Below are positions 20,613-34,679 of a stretch of 64,000 bases of DNA, in pieces. The stretch comes from Pampus argenteus (Eukaryota > Chordata > Actinopteri > Scombriformes > Stromateidae): assembly GCA_036937835.1 (NCBI GenBank), contig CM072870.1, positions 806,001-870,000 of the forward strand, in the 5' to 3' direction. Both the position numbers and the translations under genes were made by a program. Numbering within the stretch: the stretch's first letter is position 1; each line of letters starts with the position of its first letter. The notes beneath the pieces were generated by a model. It was not told where the DNA came from, made no database searches, and saw only the letters and a program-made list of their open reading frames with translations.

Positions 20613-23600
20613 TCAATCAAAACCATGTTTGCCATCAACAAGTAACTGATTTCTAATGATTAGGACCAAAAACCTCACTTCTGAGAGCTTCCTGCAACTT
20701 TTACTGTAACATTTGAAAAGATAGCTTTCTATCAGCCACAGAAGGTCAAAACTGACAACTACAGTTTTTCTTAAACAAGGAGCAATATTTTCAATCAAAA
20801 CCATGTTTGCCATCAACAAGTAACTGATTTCTAATGATTAGGACCAAAAAACTCACTTCTGAGAGCTTCCTGCAGCTTTTACTGTAACATTTGTAAAAAA
20901 AAATAGCTTTCTCTCAGGCCAAAACTGACAACTACAGTTTTTCTTAAACAAGGAGCAATATTTTCAATCAAAACCATGTTTGCCATCAACAAGTAACTGA
21001 TTTCTAATTATTAGGACCAAAAACCTCACTTCTGAGAGCTTCCTGCAACTTGTACTGTAACATTTGAAAAGATAGCTTTCTCTCAGCCACAGAAGGTCAA
21101 AACTGACAACTACAGTTTTTCTTAAACAAGGAGCAATATTTTCAATCAAAACCATGTTTGCCATCAACAAGTAACTGATTTCTAATGATTAGGACCAAAA
21201 AACTCACTTCTGAGAGCTTCCTGCAGCTTTTACTGTAACATTTGTAAAAATAGCATTCTCTCGGCGAGAGAAGGCCAAAACTGACAACTACAGTTTTTCT
21301 TAAACAAGGAGCAATATTTTCAATCAAAACCATGTTTGCCATCAACAAGTAACTGATTTCTAATGATTAGGACCAAAAAACTCACTTCTGAGAGCTTCCT
21401 GCAGCTTTTACTGTAACATTTGTAAAGAAAAAAAAAAAAGCTTTCTCTCAGGCCAAAACTGACAACTACAGTTTTTCTTAAACAAGGAGCAATATTTTCA
21501 ATCAAAACCATGTTTGCCAACAACAAGTAACTGATTTCTAATGATTAGCACCAAACAACTGACTTCTGAGAGCTTCCTGCAGCTTTTACTGTAACATTTG
21601 TAAAAATAGCTTTCTCTCAGCGAGAGAAGGTAAAAACTGACAACTACCGTTTTTCTTAAACAAGGAGCAATATTTTCAATCAAAACCATGTTTGCCATCA
21701 ACAAGTAACTGATTTCTAATGATTAGGACCAAAAAACTCACTTCTGAGAGCTCCTTGCAGCTTTTACTGTAACATTTGTAAAAATAGCTTTCTCTTAGGC
21801 CAAAACTGACAACTACAGTTTTTCTTAAACAAGGAGCAATATTTTCAATCAAAACCATGTTTGCCATCAACAAGTAACTGATTTCTAATGATTAGGACCA
21901 AAAACCTCACTTCTGAGAGCTTCATGCAACTTTTACTGTAACATTTGTAAAGATAGCTTTCTCTCAGCCACAGAAGGTCAAAACTGACAACTACAGTTTT
22001 TCTTAAACAAGGAGCAATATTTTCAATCAAAACCATGTTTGCCATCAACAAGTAACTGGTTTCTAATGATTAGGACCAAAAACCTCACTTCTGAGAGCTT
22101 CATGCAACTTTTACTGTAACATTTGTAAAGGTAGCTTTCTCTCAGCCACAGAAGGTCAAAACTGACAACTACAGTTTTTCTTAAACAAGGAGCAATATTT
22201 TCAATCAAAACCATGTTTGCCATCAACAAGTAACTGATTTCTAATGATTAGGACCAAAAAACTCACTTCTGAGAGCTTCCTGCAGCTTTTACTGTAACAT
22301 TTGTAAAAATAGCTTTCTCTCGGCGAGAGAAGGCCAAAACTGAAAACTACAGTTTTTCTTAAACAAGGAGCAATATTTTCAATCAAAACCATGTTTGCCA
22401 TCAACAAGTAACTGATTTCTAATGATTAGGACCAAAAACCTCACTTCTGAGAGCTTCATGCAACTTTTACTGTAACATTTGTAAAGATAGCTTTCTCTCA
22501 GCCACAGAAGGTCAAAACTGACAACTACAGTTTTTCTTAAACAAGGAGCAATATTTTCAATCAAAACCATGTTTGCCATCAACAAGTAACTGGTTTCTAA
22601 TGATTAGGACCAAAAACCTCACTTCTGAGAGCTTCATGCAACTTTTACTGTAACATTTGTAAAAATAGCTTTCTCTCGGCGAGAGAAGGCCAAAACTGAC
22701 AACTACAGTTTTTCTTAAACAAGGAGCAATATTTTCAATCAAAACCATGTTTGCCATCAACAAGTAACTGATTTCTAATGATTAGGACCAAAAAACTGAC
22801 TTCTGAGAGCTTCCTGCAGCTTTTACTGTAACATTTGTAAAAATAGCTTTCTCTCGGCGAGAGAAGGCCAAAACTGACAACTACAGTTTTTCTTAAACAA
22901 GGAGCAATATTTTCAATCAAAACCATGTTTGCCATCAACAAGTAACTGATTTCTAATGATTAGGACCAAAAAACTCACTTCTGAGAGCTTCCTGCAGCTT
23001 TTACTGTAACATTTGTAAAATAAAAATAGCTTTCTCTCAGGCTAAAACTGACAACTACACTTTTTCCTAAACAAGGAGCAATATTTTCAATCAAAACCAT
23101 GTTTGCCATCAACAAGTAACTGATTTCTAATTATTAGGACCAAAAACCTCACTTCTGAGAGGTTCCTGCAACTTTTACTGTAACATTTGAAAAGATAGCT
23201 TTCTCTCAGCCACAGAATGTCAAAACTGACAACTACAGTTTTTCTTAAACAAGGAGCAATATTTTCAATCAAAACCATGTTTGCCATCAACAAGTAACTG
23301 ATTTCTAATGATTAAGACCAAAAAACTCACTTCTGAGAGCTTCCTGCAGCTTTTACTGTAACATTTGTAAAAAAAAATAGCTTTCTCTCAGGCCAAAACT
23401 GACAACTACAGTTTTTCTTAAACAAGGAGCAATATTTTCAATCAAAACCATGTTTGCCATCAACAAGTAACTGATTTCTAATTATTAGGACCAAAAACCT
23501 CACTTCTGAGAGCTTCCTGCAACTTGTACTGTACATTTGAAAAGATAGCTTTCTCTCAGCCACAGAAGGTCAAAACTGACAACTACAGTTTTTCTTAAAC

Positions 23601-24313
23601 AAGGAGCAATATTTTCAATCAAAACCATGTTTGCCATCAACAAGTAACTGATTTCTAATGATTAGGACCAAAAAACTCACTTCTGAGAGCTTCCTGCAGC
23701 TTTTACTGTAACATTTGTAAAAATAGCATTCTCTCGGCGAGAGAAGGCCAAAACTGACAACTACAGTTTTTCTTAAACAAGGAGCAATATTTTCAATCAA
23801 AACCATGTTTGCCATCAACAAGTAACTGATTTCAAATGATTAGGACCAAAAAACTCACTTCTGAGAGCTTCCTGCAGCTTTTACTGTAACATTTGTAAAA
23901 AATACTTTCTCTCAGGCCAAAACTGACAACTACAGTTTTTCTTAAACAAGGAGCAATATTTTCAATCAAAACCATGTTTGCCATCAACAAGTAACTGATT
24001 TCTAATGATTAGGACCAAAAAACTCACTTCTGAGAGCTTCCTGCAGCTTTTACTGTAACATTTGTAAAGAAAAAAAAAATAGCTTTCTCTCAGGCCAAAA
24101 CTGACAACTACAGTTTTTCTTAAACAAGGAGCAATATTTTCAATCAAAACCATGTTTGCCATCAACAAGTAACTGATTTCTAATGATTAGGACCAAAAAA
24201 CTCACTTCTGAGAGCTTCCTGCAGCTTTTACTGTAACATTTGTAAAATAAAAATAGCTTTCTCTCAGGCTAAAACTGACAACTACACTTTTTCCTAAACA
24301 AGGAGCAATATTT
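19909..24313. repeat. 4,405-bp higher-order repeat, copy 1 (25 monomers)
   Basis: Monomer starts 19,909, 20,257, 20,435, 20,613, 21,320, 21,498, 21,676, 21,845, 22,023 and 22,201 all recur 4,405 bp downstream. This copy contains two extra monomers (356 bp, starting 22,379 and 22,557) absent from copy 2. Confidence 0.88.
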
Positions 24314-27300
24314 TCAATCAAAACCATGTTTGCCATCAACAAGTAACTGATTTCTAATTATTAGGACCAAAAACCTCACTTCTGAGAGCTTCCTGCAACC
24401 TTTACTGTAACATTTGAAAAGATAGCTTTCTCTCAGCCACAGAAGGTCAAAACTGACAACTACAGTTTTTCTTAAACAAGGAGCAATATTTTCAATCAAA
24501 ACCATGTTTGCCATCAACAAGTAACTGATTTCTAATGATTAGGACCAAAAAACTCACTTCTGAGAGCTTCCTGCAGCTTTTACTGTAACATTTGTAAAAA
24601 ATAGCTTTCTCTCAGGCCAAAACTGACAACTACAGTTTTTCTTAAACAAGGAGCAATATTTTCAATCAAAACCATGTTTGCCATCAACAAGTAACTGATT
24701 TCTAATGATTAGGACCAAAAAACTGACTTCTGAGATCTTCCTGCAGCTTTTACTGTAACATTTGTAAAAATAGCTTTCTCTCGGCGAGAGAATGTCAAAA
24801 CTGACAACTACAGTTTTTCTTAAACAAGGAGCAATATTTTCAATCAAAACCATGTTTGCCCTCAACAAGTAACTGATTTCGAATGATTAGGACCAAAAAA
24901 CTCACTTCTGAGAGCTTCCTGCAGCTTTTACTGTAACATTTGTAAAAATAGCTTTCTCTCGGCGAGAGAAGGCCAAAACTGACAACTACAGTTTTTCTTA
25001 AACAAGGAGCAATATTTTCAATCAAAACCATGTTTGCCATCAACAAGTAACTGATTTCTAATGATTAGGACCAAAAACCTCACTTCTGAGAGCTTCCTGC
25101 AACTTTTACTGTAACATTTGAAAAGATAGCTTTCTATCAGCCACAGAAGGTCAAAACTGACAACTACAGTTTTTCTTAAACAAGGAGCAATATTTTCAAT
25201 CAAAACCATGTTTGCCATCAACAAGTAACTGATTTCTAATGATTAGGACCAAAAAACTCACTTCTGAGAGCTTCCTGCAGCTTTTACTGTAACATTTGTA
25301 AAGAAAAATAGCTTTCTCTCAGGCCAAAACTGACAACTACAGTTTTTCTTAAACAAGGAGCAATATTTTCAATCAAAACCATGTTTGCCAACAACAAGTA
25401 ACTGATTTCTAATGATTAGCACCAAACAACTGACTTCTGAGAGCTTCCTGCAGCTTTTACTGTAACATTTGTAAAAATAGCTTTCTCTCAGCGAGAGAAG
25501 GTAAAAACTGACAACTACCGTTTTTCTTAAACAAGGAGCAATATTTTCAATCAAAACCATGTTTGCCATCAACAAGTAACTGATTTCTAATGATTAGGAC
25601 CAAAAACCTCACTTCTGAGAGCTTCCTGCAACTTTTACTGTAACATTTGAAAAGATAGCTTTCTATCAGCCACAGAAGGTCAAAACTGACAACTACAGTT
25701 TTTCTTAAACAAGGAGCAATATTTTCAATCAAAACCATGTTTGCCATCAACAAGTAACTGATTTCTAATGATTAGGACCAAAAAACTCACTTCTGAGAGC
25801 TTCCTGCAGCTTTTACTGTAACATTTGTAAAGAAAAAAAAAAAAGCTTTCTCTCAGGCCAAAACTGACAACTACAGTTTTTCTTAAACAAGGAGCAATAT
25901 TTTCAATCAAAACCATGTTTGCCAACAACAAGTAACTGATTTCTAATGATTAGCACCAAACAACTGACTTCTGAGAGCTTCCTGCAGCTTTTACTGTAAC
26001 ATTTGTAAAAATAGCTTTCTCTCAGCGAGAGAAGGTAAAAACTGACAACTACCGTTTTTCTTAAACAAGGAGCAATATTTTCAATCAAAACCATGTTTGC
26101 CATCAACAAGTAACTGATTTCTAATGATTAGGACCAAAAAACTCACTTCTGAGAGCTCCTTGCAGCTTTTACTGTAACATTTGTAAAAATAGCTTTCTCT
26201 TAGGCCAAAACTGACAACTACAGTTTTTCTTAAACAAGGAGCAATATTTTCAATCAAAACCATGTTTGCCATCAACAAGTAACTGATTTCTAATGATTAG
26301 GACCAAAAACCTCACTTCTGAGAGCTTCATGCAACTTTTACTGTAACATTTGTAAAGATAGCTTTCTCTCAGCCACAGAAGGTCAAAACTGACAACTACA
26401 GTTTTTCTTAAACAAGGAGCAATATTTTCAATCAAAACCATGTTTGCCATCAACAAGTAACTGGTTTCTAATGATTAGGACCAAAAACCTCACTTCTGAG
26501 AGCTTCATGCAACTTTTACTGTAACATTTGTAAAGGTAGCTTTCTCTCAGCCACAGAAGGTCAAAACTGACAACTACAGTTTTTCTTAAACAAGGAGCAA
26601 TATTTTCAATCAAAACCATGTTTGCCATCAACAAGTAACTGATTTCTAATGATTAGGACCAAAAAACTCACTTCTGAGAGCTTCCTGCAGCTTTTACTGT
26701 AACATTTGTAAAAATAGCTTTCTCTCGGCGAGAGAAGGCCAAAACTGACAACTACAGTTTTTCTTAAACAAGGAGCAATATTTTCAATCAAAACCATGTT
26801 TGCCATCAACAAGTAACTGATTTCTAATGATTAGGACCAAAAAACTGACTTCTGAGAGCTTCCTGCAGCTTTTACTGTAACATTTGTAAAAATAGCTTTC
26901 TCTCGGCGAGAGAAGGCCAAAACTGACAACTACAGTTTTTCTTAAACAAGGAGCAATATTTTCAATCAAAACCATGTTTGCCATCAACAAGTAACTGATT
27001 TCTAATGATTAGGACCAAAAAACTCACTTCTGAGAGCTTCCTGCAGCTTTTACTGTAACATTTGTAAAATAAAAATAGCTTTCTCTCAGGCTAAAACTGA
27101 CAACTACACTTTTTCCTAAACAAGGAGCAATATTTTCAATCAAAACCATGTTTGCCATCAACAAGTAACTGATTTCTAATTATTAGGACCAAAAACCTCA
27201 CTTCTGAGAGCTTCCTGCAACTTTTACTGTAACATTCGAAAAGATAGCTTTCTCTCAGCCACAGAATGTCAAAACTGACAACTACAGTTTTTCTTAAACA

Positions 27301-28355
27301 AGGAGCAATATTTTCAATCAAAACCATGTTTGCCATCAACAAGTAACTGATTTCTAATGATTAAGACCAAAAAACTCACTTCTGAGAGCTTCCTGCAGCT
27401 TTTACTGTAACATTTGTAAAAAAAAATAGCTTTCTCTCAGGCCAAAACTGACAACTACAGTTTTTCTTAAACAAGGAGCAATATTTTCAATCAAAACCAT
27501 GTTTGCCATCAACAAGTAACTGATTTCTAATTATTAGGACCAAAAACCTCACTTCTGAGAGCTTCCTGCAACTTGTACTGTAACATTTGAAAAGATAGCT
27601 TTCTCTCAGCCACAGAAGGTCAAAACTGACAACTACAGTTTTTCTTAAACAAGGAGCAATATTTTCAATCAAAACCATGTTTGCCATCAACAAGTAACTG
27701 ATTTCTAATGATTAGGACCAAAAAACTCACTTCTGAGAGCTTCCTGCAGCTTTTACTGTAACATTTGTAAAAATAGCATTCTCTCGGCGAGAGAAGGCCA
27801 AAACTGACAACTACAGTTTTTCTTAAACAAGGAGCAATATTTTCAATCAAAACCATGTTTGCCATCAACAAGTAACTGATTTCGAATGATTAGGACCAAA
27901 AAACTCACTTCTGAGAGCTTCCTGCAGCTTTTACTGTAACATTTGTAAAAAATACTTTCTCTCAGGCCAAAACTGACAACTACAGTTTTTCTTAAACAAG
28001 GAGCAATATTTTCAATCAAAACCATGTTTGCCATCAACAAGTAACTGATTTCTAATGATTAGGACCAAAAAACTCACTTCTGAGAGCTTCCTGCAGCTTT
28101 TACTGTAACATTTGTAAAAAATAGCTTTCTCTCAGGCCAAAACTGACAACTACAGTTTTTCTTAAAAAAGGAGCAATATTTTCAATCAAAACCATGTTTA
28201 CCATCAACAAGTAACTGATTTCTAATGATTAGGACCAAAAAACTCACTTCTGAGAGCTTCCTGCAGCTTTTACTGTAACATTTGTAAAATAAAAATAGCT
28301 TTCTCTCAGGCTAAAACTGACAACTACACTTTTTCCTAAACAAGGAGCAATATTT
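24314..28355. repeat. 4,405-bp higher-order repeat, copy 2, modified
   Basis: Offset is 4,405 bp up to about 26.8 kb, then 4,049 bp (26,784 pairs with 22,735, and 27,136 with 23,087) because two monomers are missing. Two monomers at 25,369-25,724 differ in subtype from their partners although spacing is kept. The right boundary is approximate. Confidence 0.82.
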
Positions 28356-31300
28356 TCAATCAAAACCATGTTTGCCATCAACAAGTAACTGATTTCTAAT
28401 TATTAGGACCAAAAACCTCACTTCTGAGAGCTTCCTGCAACTTTTACTGTAACATTTGAAAAGATAGCTTTCTATCAGCCACAGAAGGTCAAAACTGACA
28501 ACTACAGTTTTTCTTAAACAAGGAGCAATATTTTCAATCAAAACCATGTTTGCCATCAACAAGTAACTGATTTCTAATGATTAGGACCAAAAAACTCACT
28601 TCTGAGAGCTTCCTGCAGCTTTTACTGTAACATTTGTAAAAAAAAATAGCTTTCTCTCAGGCCAAAACTGACAACTACAGTTTTTCTTAAACAAGGAGCA
28701 ATATTTTCAATCAAAACCATGTTTGCCATCAACAAGTAACTGATTTCTAATTATTAGGACCAAAAACCTCACTTCTGAGAGCTTCCTGCAACTTGTACTG
28801 TAACATTTGAAAAGATAGCTTTCTCTCAGCCACAGAAGGTCAAAACTGACAACTACAGTTTTTCTTAAACAAGGAGCAATATTTTCAATCAAAACCATGT
28901 TTGCCATCAACAAGTAACTGATTTCTAATGATTAGGACCAAAAAACTCACTTCTGAGAGCTTCCTGCAGCTTTTACTGTAACATTTGTAAAAATAGCATT
29001 CTCTCGGCGAGAGAAGGCCAAAACTGACAACTACAGTTTTTCTTAAACAAGGAGCAATATTTTCAATCAAAACCATGTTTGCCATCAACAAGTAACTGAT
29101 TTCTAATGATTAGGACCAAAAAACTCACTTCTGAGAGCTTCCTGCAGCTTTTACTGTAACATTTGTAAAAAAAACTTTCTCTCAGGCCAAAACTGACAAC
29201 TACAGTTTTTCTTAAACAAGGAGCAATATTTTCAATCAAAACCATGTTTGCCATCAACAAGTAACTGATTTCTAATGATTAGGACCAAAAAACTCACTTC
29301 TGAGAGCTTCCTGCAGCTTTTACTGTAACATTTGTAAAAGTAGCTTTCTCTCGGAAGGAGAAGGCCAAAACTGACAACTACAGTTTTTCTTAAACAAGGA
29401 GCGATATTTTCAATCAAAACCATGTTTGCCATCAACAAGTATTTGATTTCTAATGATTAGGACCAAAAAACTCACTTCTGACAGCTTCCTGCAGCTTTTA
29501 CTGTAACATTTGTAAAGAAAAAAAAAAAAGCTTTCTCTCAGGCCAAAACTGACAACTACAGTTTTTCTTAAACAAGGAGCAATATTTTCAATCAAAACCA
29601 TGTTTGCCAACAACAAGTAACTGATTTCTAATGATTAGGACCAAAAAACTCACTTCTGAGAGCTCCTTGCAGCTTTTACTGTAACATTTGTAAAAATAGC
29701 TTTCTCTTAGGCCAAAACTGACAACTACAGTTTTTCTTAAACAAGGAGCAATATTTTCAATCAAAACCATGTTTGCCATCAACAAGTAACTGATTTCTAA
29801 TGATTAGGACCAAAAACCTCACTTCTGAGAGCTTCATGCAACTTTTACTGTAACATTTGTAAAGATAGCTTTCTCTCAGCCACAGAAGGTCAAAACTGAC
29901 AACTACAGTTTTTCTTAAACAAGGAGCAATATTTTCAATCAAAACCATGTTTGCCATCAACAAGTAACTGGTTTCTAATGATTAGGACCAAAAAACTCAC
30001 TTCTGAGAGCTTCATGCAACTTTTACTGTAACATTTGTAAAGGTAGCTTTCTCTCAGCCACAGAAGGTCAAAACTGACAACTACAGTTTTTCTTAAACAA
30101 GGAGCAATATTTTCAATCAAAACCATGTTTGCCATCAACAAGTAACTGATTTCTAATGATTAGGACCAAAAACCTCACTTCTGAGAGCTTCATGCAACTT
30201 TTACTGTAACATTTGTAAAGATAGCTTTCTCTCAGCCACAGAAGGTCAAAACTGACAACTACAGTTTTTCTTAAACAAGGAGCAATATTTTCAATCAAAA
30301 CCATGTTTGCCATCAACAAGTAACTGGTTTCTAATGATTAGGACCAAAAACCTCACTTCTAAGAGCTTCATGCAACTTTTACTGTAACATTTGTAAAGGT
30401 AGCTTTCTCTCAGCCACAGAAGGTCAAAACTGACAACTACAGTTTTTCTTAAACAAGGAGCAATATTTTCAATCAAAACCATGTTTGCCATCAACAAGTA
30501 ACTGGTTTATAATGATTAGGACCAAAAAACTCACTTCTGAGAGCTTCCTGCAGCTTTTACTGTAACATTTGTAAAAATAGCTTTCTCTCAGCGAGAGAAG
30601 GTCAAAACTGACAACTACAGTTTTTCTTAAACAAGGAGCAATATTTTCAATCAAAACCATGTTTACCATCAACAAGTAACTGATTTCTAATGATTAGGAC
30701 CAAAAAACTCACTTCTGAGAACTTCCTGCAGCTTTTACTGTAACATTTGTAAAAATAGCTTTCTCTCGGCGAGAGAAGGCCAAAACTGACAACTACAGTT
30801 TTTCTTAAACAAGGAGCAATATTTTCAATCAAAACCATGTTTGCCATCAACAGGTAACTGATTTCTAATGATTAGGACCAAAAAACTCACTTCTGAGAGC
30901 TTTCTGCAGCTTTTACTGTGACATTTGTAAAAATGGCTTTCTCTCAGGCCAAAACTGACAACTACAGTTTTTTTTAAACAAGGAGCAATATTTTCAATCA
31001 AAACCATGTTTGCCATCAACAAGTAACTGATTTCTAATGATTAGGACCAAAAAACTCACTTCTGAGAGCTTCCTGCAGCTTTTACTGTAACATTTGTAAA
31101 ATAAAAATAGCTTTCTCTCAGGCAAAAACTGACAACTACACTTTTTCCTAAACAAGGAGCAATATTTTCAATCAAAACCATGTTTGCCATCAACAAGTAA
31201 CTTATTTCTAATTATTAGGACCAAAAACCTCACTTCTGAGAGCTTCCTGCAACTTTTACTGTAACATTTGAAAAGATAGCTTTCTCTCAGCCACAGAAGG

Positions 31301-33103
31301 TCAAAACTGACAACTACAGTTTTTCTTAAACAAGGAGCAATATTTTCAATCAAAACCATGTTTGCCATCAACAAGTAACTGATTTCTAATGATTAGGACC
31401 AAAAAACTCACTTCTGAGAACTTCCTGCAGCTTTTACTGTAACATTTGTAAAAATAGCTTTCTCTCGGCGAGAGAATGTCAAAACTGACAACTACAGTTT
31501 TTCTTAAACAAGGAGCAATATTTTCAATCAAAACCATGTTTGCCATCAACAAGTTACTGATTTCGAATGATTAGGACCAAAAAACTCACTTCTGAGAGCT
31601 TCCTGCAGCTTTTACTGTAACATTTGTAAAGAAAAAAAAAAAAGCTTTCTCTCAGGCCAAAACTGACAACTACAGTTTTTTTTAAACAAGGAGCAATATT
31701 TTCAATCAAAACCATGTTTGCCATCAACAAGTAACTGATTTCTAATGATTAGGACCAAAAAACTCACTTCTGAGAGCTTCCTGCAGCTTTTACTGTAACA
31801 TTTGTAAAATAAAAATAGCTTTCTCTCAGGCTAAAACTGACAACTACACTTTTTCCTAAACAAGGAGCAATATTTTCAATCAAAACCATGTTTGCCATCA
31901 ACAAGTAACTGATTTCTAATGATTAGGACCAAAAAACTCACTTCTGAGAGCTTCCTGGAGCTTTTACTGTAACATTTGTAAAAATAGCATTCTCTCGGCG
32001 AGAGAAGGCCAAAACTGACAACTACAGTTTTTCTTAAACAAGGAGCAATATTTTCAATCAAAACCATGTTTGCCATCAACAAGTAACTGATTTCGAATGA
32101 TTAGGACCAAAAAACTCACTTCTGAGAGCTTCCTGGAGCTTTCACTGTAACATTTGTAAAAATAGCATTCTCTCGGCGAGAGAAGGCCAAAACTGACAAC
32201 TACAGTTTTTCTTAAACAAGGAGCAATATTTTCAATCAAAACCATGTTTGCCATCAACAAGTAACTGATTTCTAATGATTAGGACCAAAAAACTCACTTC
32301 TGAGAGCTTCCTGGAGCTTTTACTGTAACATTTGTAAAAATAGCATTCTCTCGGCGAGAGAAGGCCAAAACTGACAACTACAGTTTTTCTTAAACAAGGA
32401 GCAATATTTTCAATCAAAACCATGTTTGCCATCAACAAGTAACTGATTTCGAATGATTAGGACCAAAAAACTCACTTCTGAGAGCTTCCTGCAGCTTTTA
32501 CTGTAACATTTGTAAAGAAAAAAAAAAAAGCTTTCTCTCAGGCCAAAACTGACAACTACAGTTTTTCTTAAACAAGGAGCAATATTTTCAATCAAAACCA
32601 TGTTTGCCATCAACAGGTAACTGATTTCTAATGATTAGGACCAAAAAACTCACTTCTGAGAGCTTTCTGCAGCTTTTACTGTGACATTTGTAAAAATGGC
32701 TTTCTCTCAGGCCAAAACTGACAACTACAGTTTTTTTTAAACAAGGAGCAATATTTTCAATCAAAACCATGTTTGCCATCAACAAGTAACTGATTTCTAA
32801 TGATTAGGACCAAAAAACTCACTTCTGAGAGCTTCCTGCAGCTTTTACTGTAACATTTGTAAAAATAGCTTTCTCTCGGCGAGAGAAGGCCAAAACTGAC
32901 AACTACAGTTTTTCTTAAACAAGGAGCAATATTTTCAATCAAAACCATGTTTGCCATCAAAAAGTAACTGATTTCTAATGATAAGGACCAAAAAACTCAC
33001 TTCTGAGAGCTTCCTGCAGCTTTTACTGTAACATTTGTAAAAATAGCTTTCTCTCAGGCCAAAACTGACAACTACAGTTTTTCTTAAACAAGGAGCAATA
33101 TTT

Positions 33104-33272
33104 TCAATCAAAACCATGTTTGCCATCAACAAGTAACTGATTTCTAATGATTAGGACCAAAAAACTCACTTCTGAGAGCTCCTTGCAGCTTTTACTGTAA
33201 CATTTGTAAAAATAGCTTTCTCTTAGGCCAAAACTGACAACTACAGTTTTTCTTAAACAAGGAGCAATATTT
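33104..33272. repeat. Example monomer, subtype H (169 bp)
   Basis: It is marked by GAGAGCTCCTTGCAGC and CTTTCTCTTAGGCC. It regularly precedes a D-type monomer in all three domains, so the H-D pair is an old module. Confidence 0.88.
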
Positions 33273-33450
33273 TCAATCAAAACCATGTTTGCCATCAACA
33301 AGTAACTGATTTCTAATGATTAGGACCAAAAACCTCACTTCTGAGAGCTTCATGCAACTTTTACTGTAACATTTGTAAAGATAGCTTTCTCTCAGCCACA
33401 GAAGGCCAAAACTGACAACTACAGTTTTTCTTAAACAAGGAGCAATATTT

Positions 33451-33628
33451 TCAATAAAAACCATGTTTACCATCAACAAGTAACTGATTTCTAATGATTA
33501 GGACCAAAAAACTCACTTCTGAGAACTTCCTGCAGCTTTTACTGTAACATTTGTAAAAATAGCTTTCTCTCGGCGAGAGAATGTCAAAACTGACAACTAC
33601 AGTTTTTCTTAAACAAGGAGCAATATTT
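33451..33628. repeat. Example monomer, subtype J (178 bp)
   Basis: It is marked by GAGAACTTCCTGCAGC and CGGCGAGAGAATGTC. A middle-domain form has GAGATCTTCC instead. The 17-base dyad is kept. Confidence 0.85.
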
Positions 33629-33806
33629 TCAATCAAAACCATGTTTGCCATCAACAAGTAACTGATTTCGAATGATTAGGACCAAAAAACTCACTTCTGA
33701 GAGCTTCCTGCAGCTTTTACTGTAACATTTGTAAAGAAAAAAAAAAAAGCTTTCTCTCAGGCCAAAACTGACAACTACAGTTTTTCTTAAACAAGGAGCA
33801 ATATTT
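33629..33806. repeat. Example monomer, subtype G (178 bp, poly-A tract)
   Basis: GTAAAG followed by about a dozen A and GCTTTC fills the variable segment. The 17-base dyad is missing but length is close to 178 bp. It is often preceded by TTTCGAATGATTAGG. Confidence 0.88.
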
Positions 33807-34679
33807 TCAATCAAAACCATGTTTGCCATCAACAGGTAACTGATTTCTAATGATTAGGACCAAAAAACTCACTTCTGAGAGCTTTCTGCAGCTTTTACTG
33901 TGACATTTGTAAAAATGGCTTTCTCTCAGGCCAAAACTGACAACTACAGTTTTTTTTAAACAAGGAGCAATATTTTCAATCAAAACCATGTTTGCCATCA
34001 ACAAGTAACTGATTTCTAATGATTAGGACCAAAAAACTCACTTCTGAGAGCTTCCTGCAGCTTTTACTGTAACATTTGTAAAATAAAAATAGCTTTCTCT
34101 CAGGCTAAAACTGACAACTACACTTTTTCCTAAACAAGGAGCAATATTTTCAATCAAAACCATGTTTGCCATCAACAAGTAACTGATTTCTAATTATTAG
34201 GACCAAAAAACTCACTTCTGAGAGCTTCCTGGAGCTTTCACTGTAACATTTGTAAAAATAGCATTCTCTCGGCGAGAGAAGGCCAAAACTGACAACTACA
34301 GTTTTTCTTAAACAAGGAGCAATATTTTCAATCAAAACCATGTTTGCCATCAACAAGTAACTGATTTCGAATGATTAGGACCAAAAAACTCACTTCTGAG
34401 AGCTTCCTGCAGCTTTTACTGTAACATTTGTAAAATAAAAATAGCTTTCTCTCAGGCTAAAACTGACAACTACACTTTTTCCTAAACAAGGAGCAATATT
34501 TTCAATCAAAACCATGTTTGCCATCAACAAGTAACTGATTTCTAATTATTAGGACCAAAAAACTCACTTCTGAGAGCTTCCTGGAGCTTTCACTGTAACA
34601 TTTGTAAAAATAGCATTCTCTCGGCGAGAGAAGGCCAAAACTGACAACTACAGTTTTTCTTAAACAAGGAGCAATATTT

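Larger units (their letters stand above)
28356..33628. repeat. Mosaic and transition satellite between HOR domains
   Basis: Up to about 30.5 kb the monomers are of the middle-domain kind (STS-coded C types, and four successive D types from 29,757). From about 30.65 kb onward E, F, J and K types typical of the right domain appear. No long constant offset to either neighbouring HOR was found. An unusual monomer near 29,400 has GCGATATTTTC and AAGTATTTGATTTC. Confidence 0.75.

Noticed and set aside
33666..33682. CENP-B-box-like motif TTTCGAATGATTAGGAC
   Set aside because: It matches the first half of the core (TTCG and the A) but has AGGA where CGGG is required, and most monomers have TTCT instead of TTCG. 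I treat it as coincidence.
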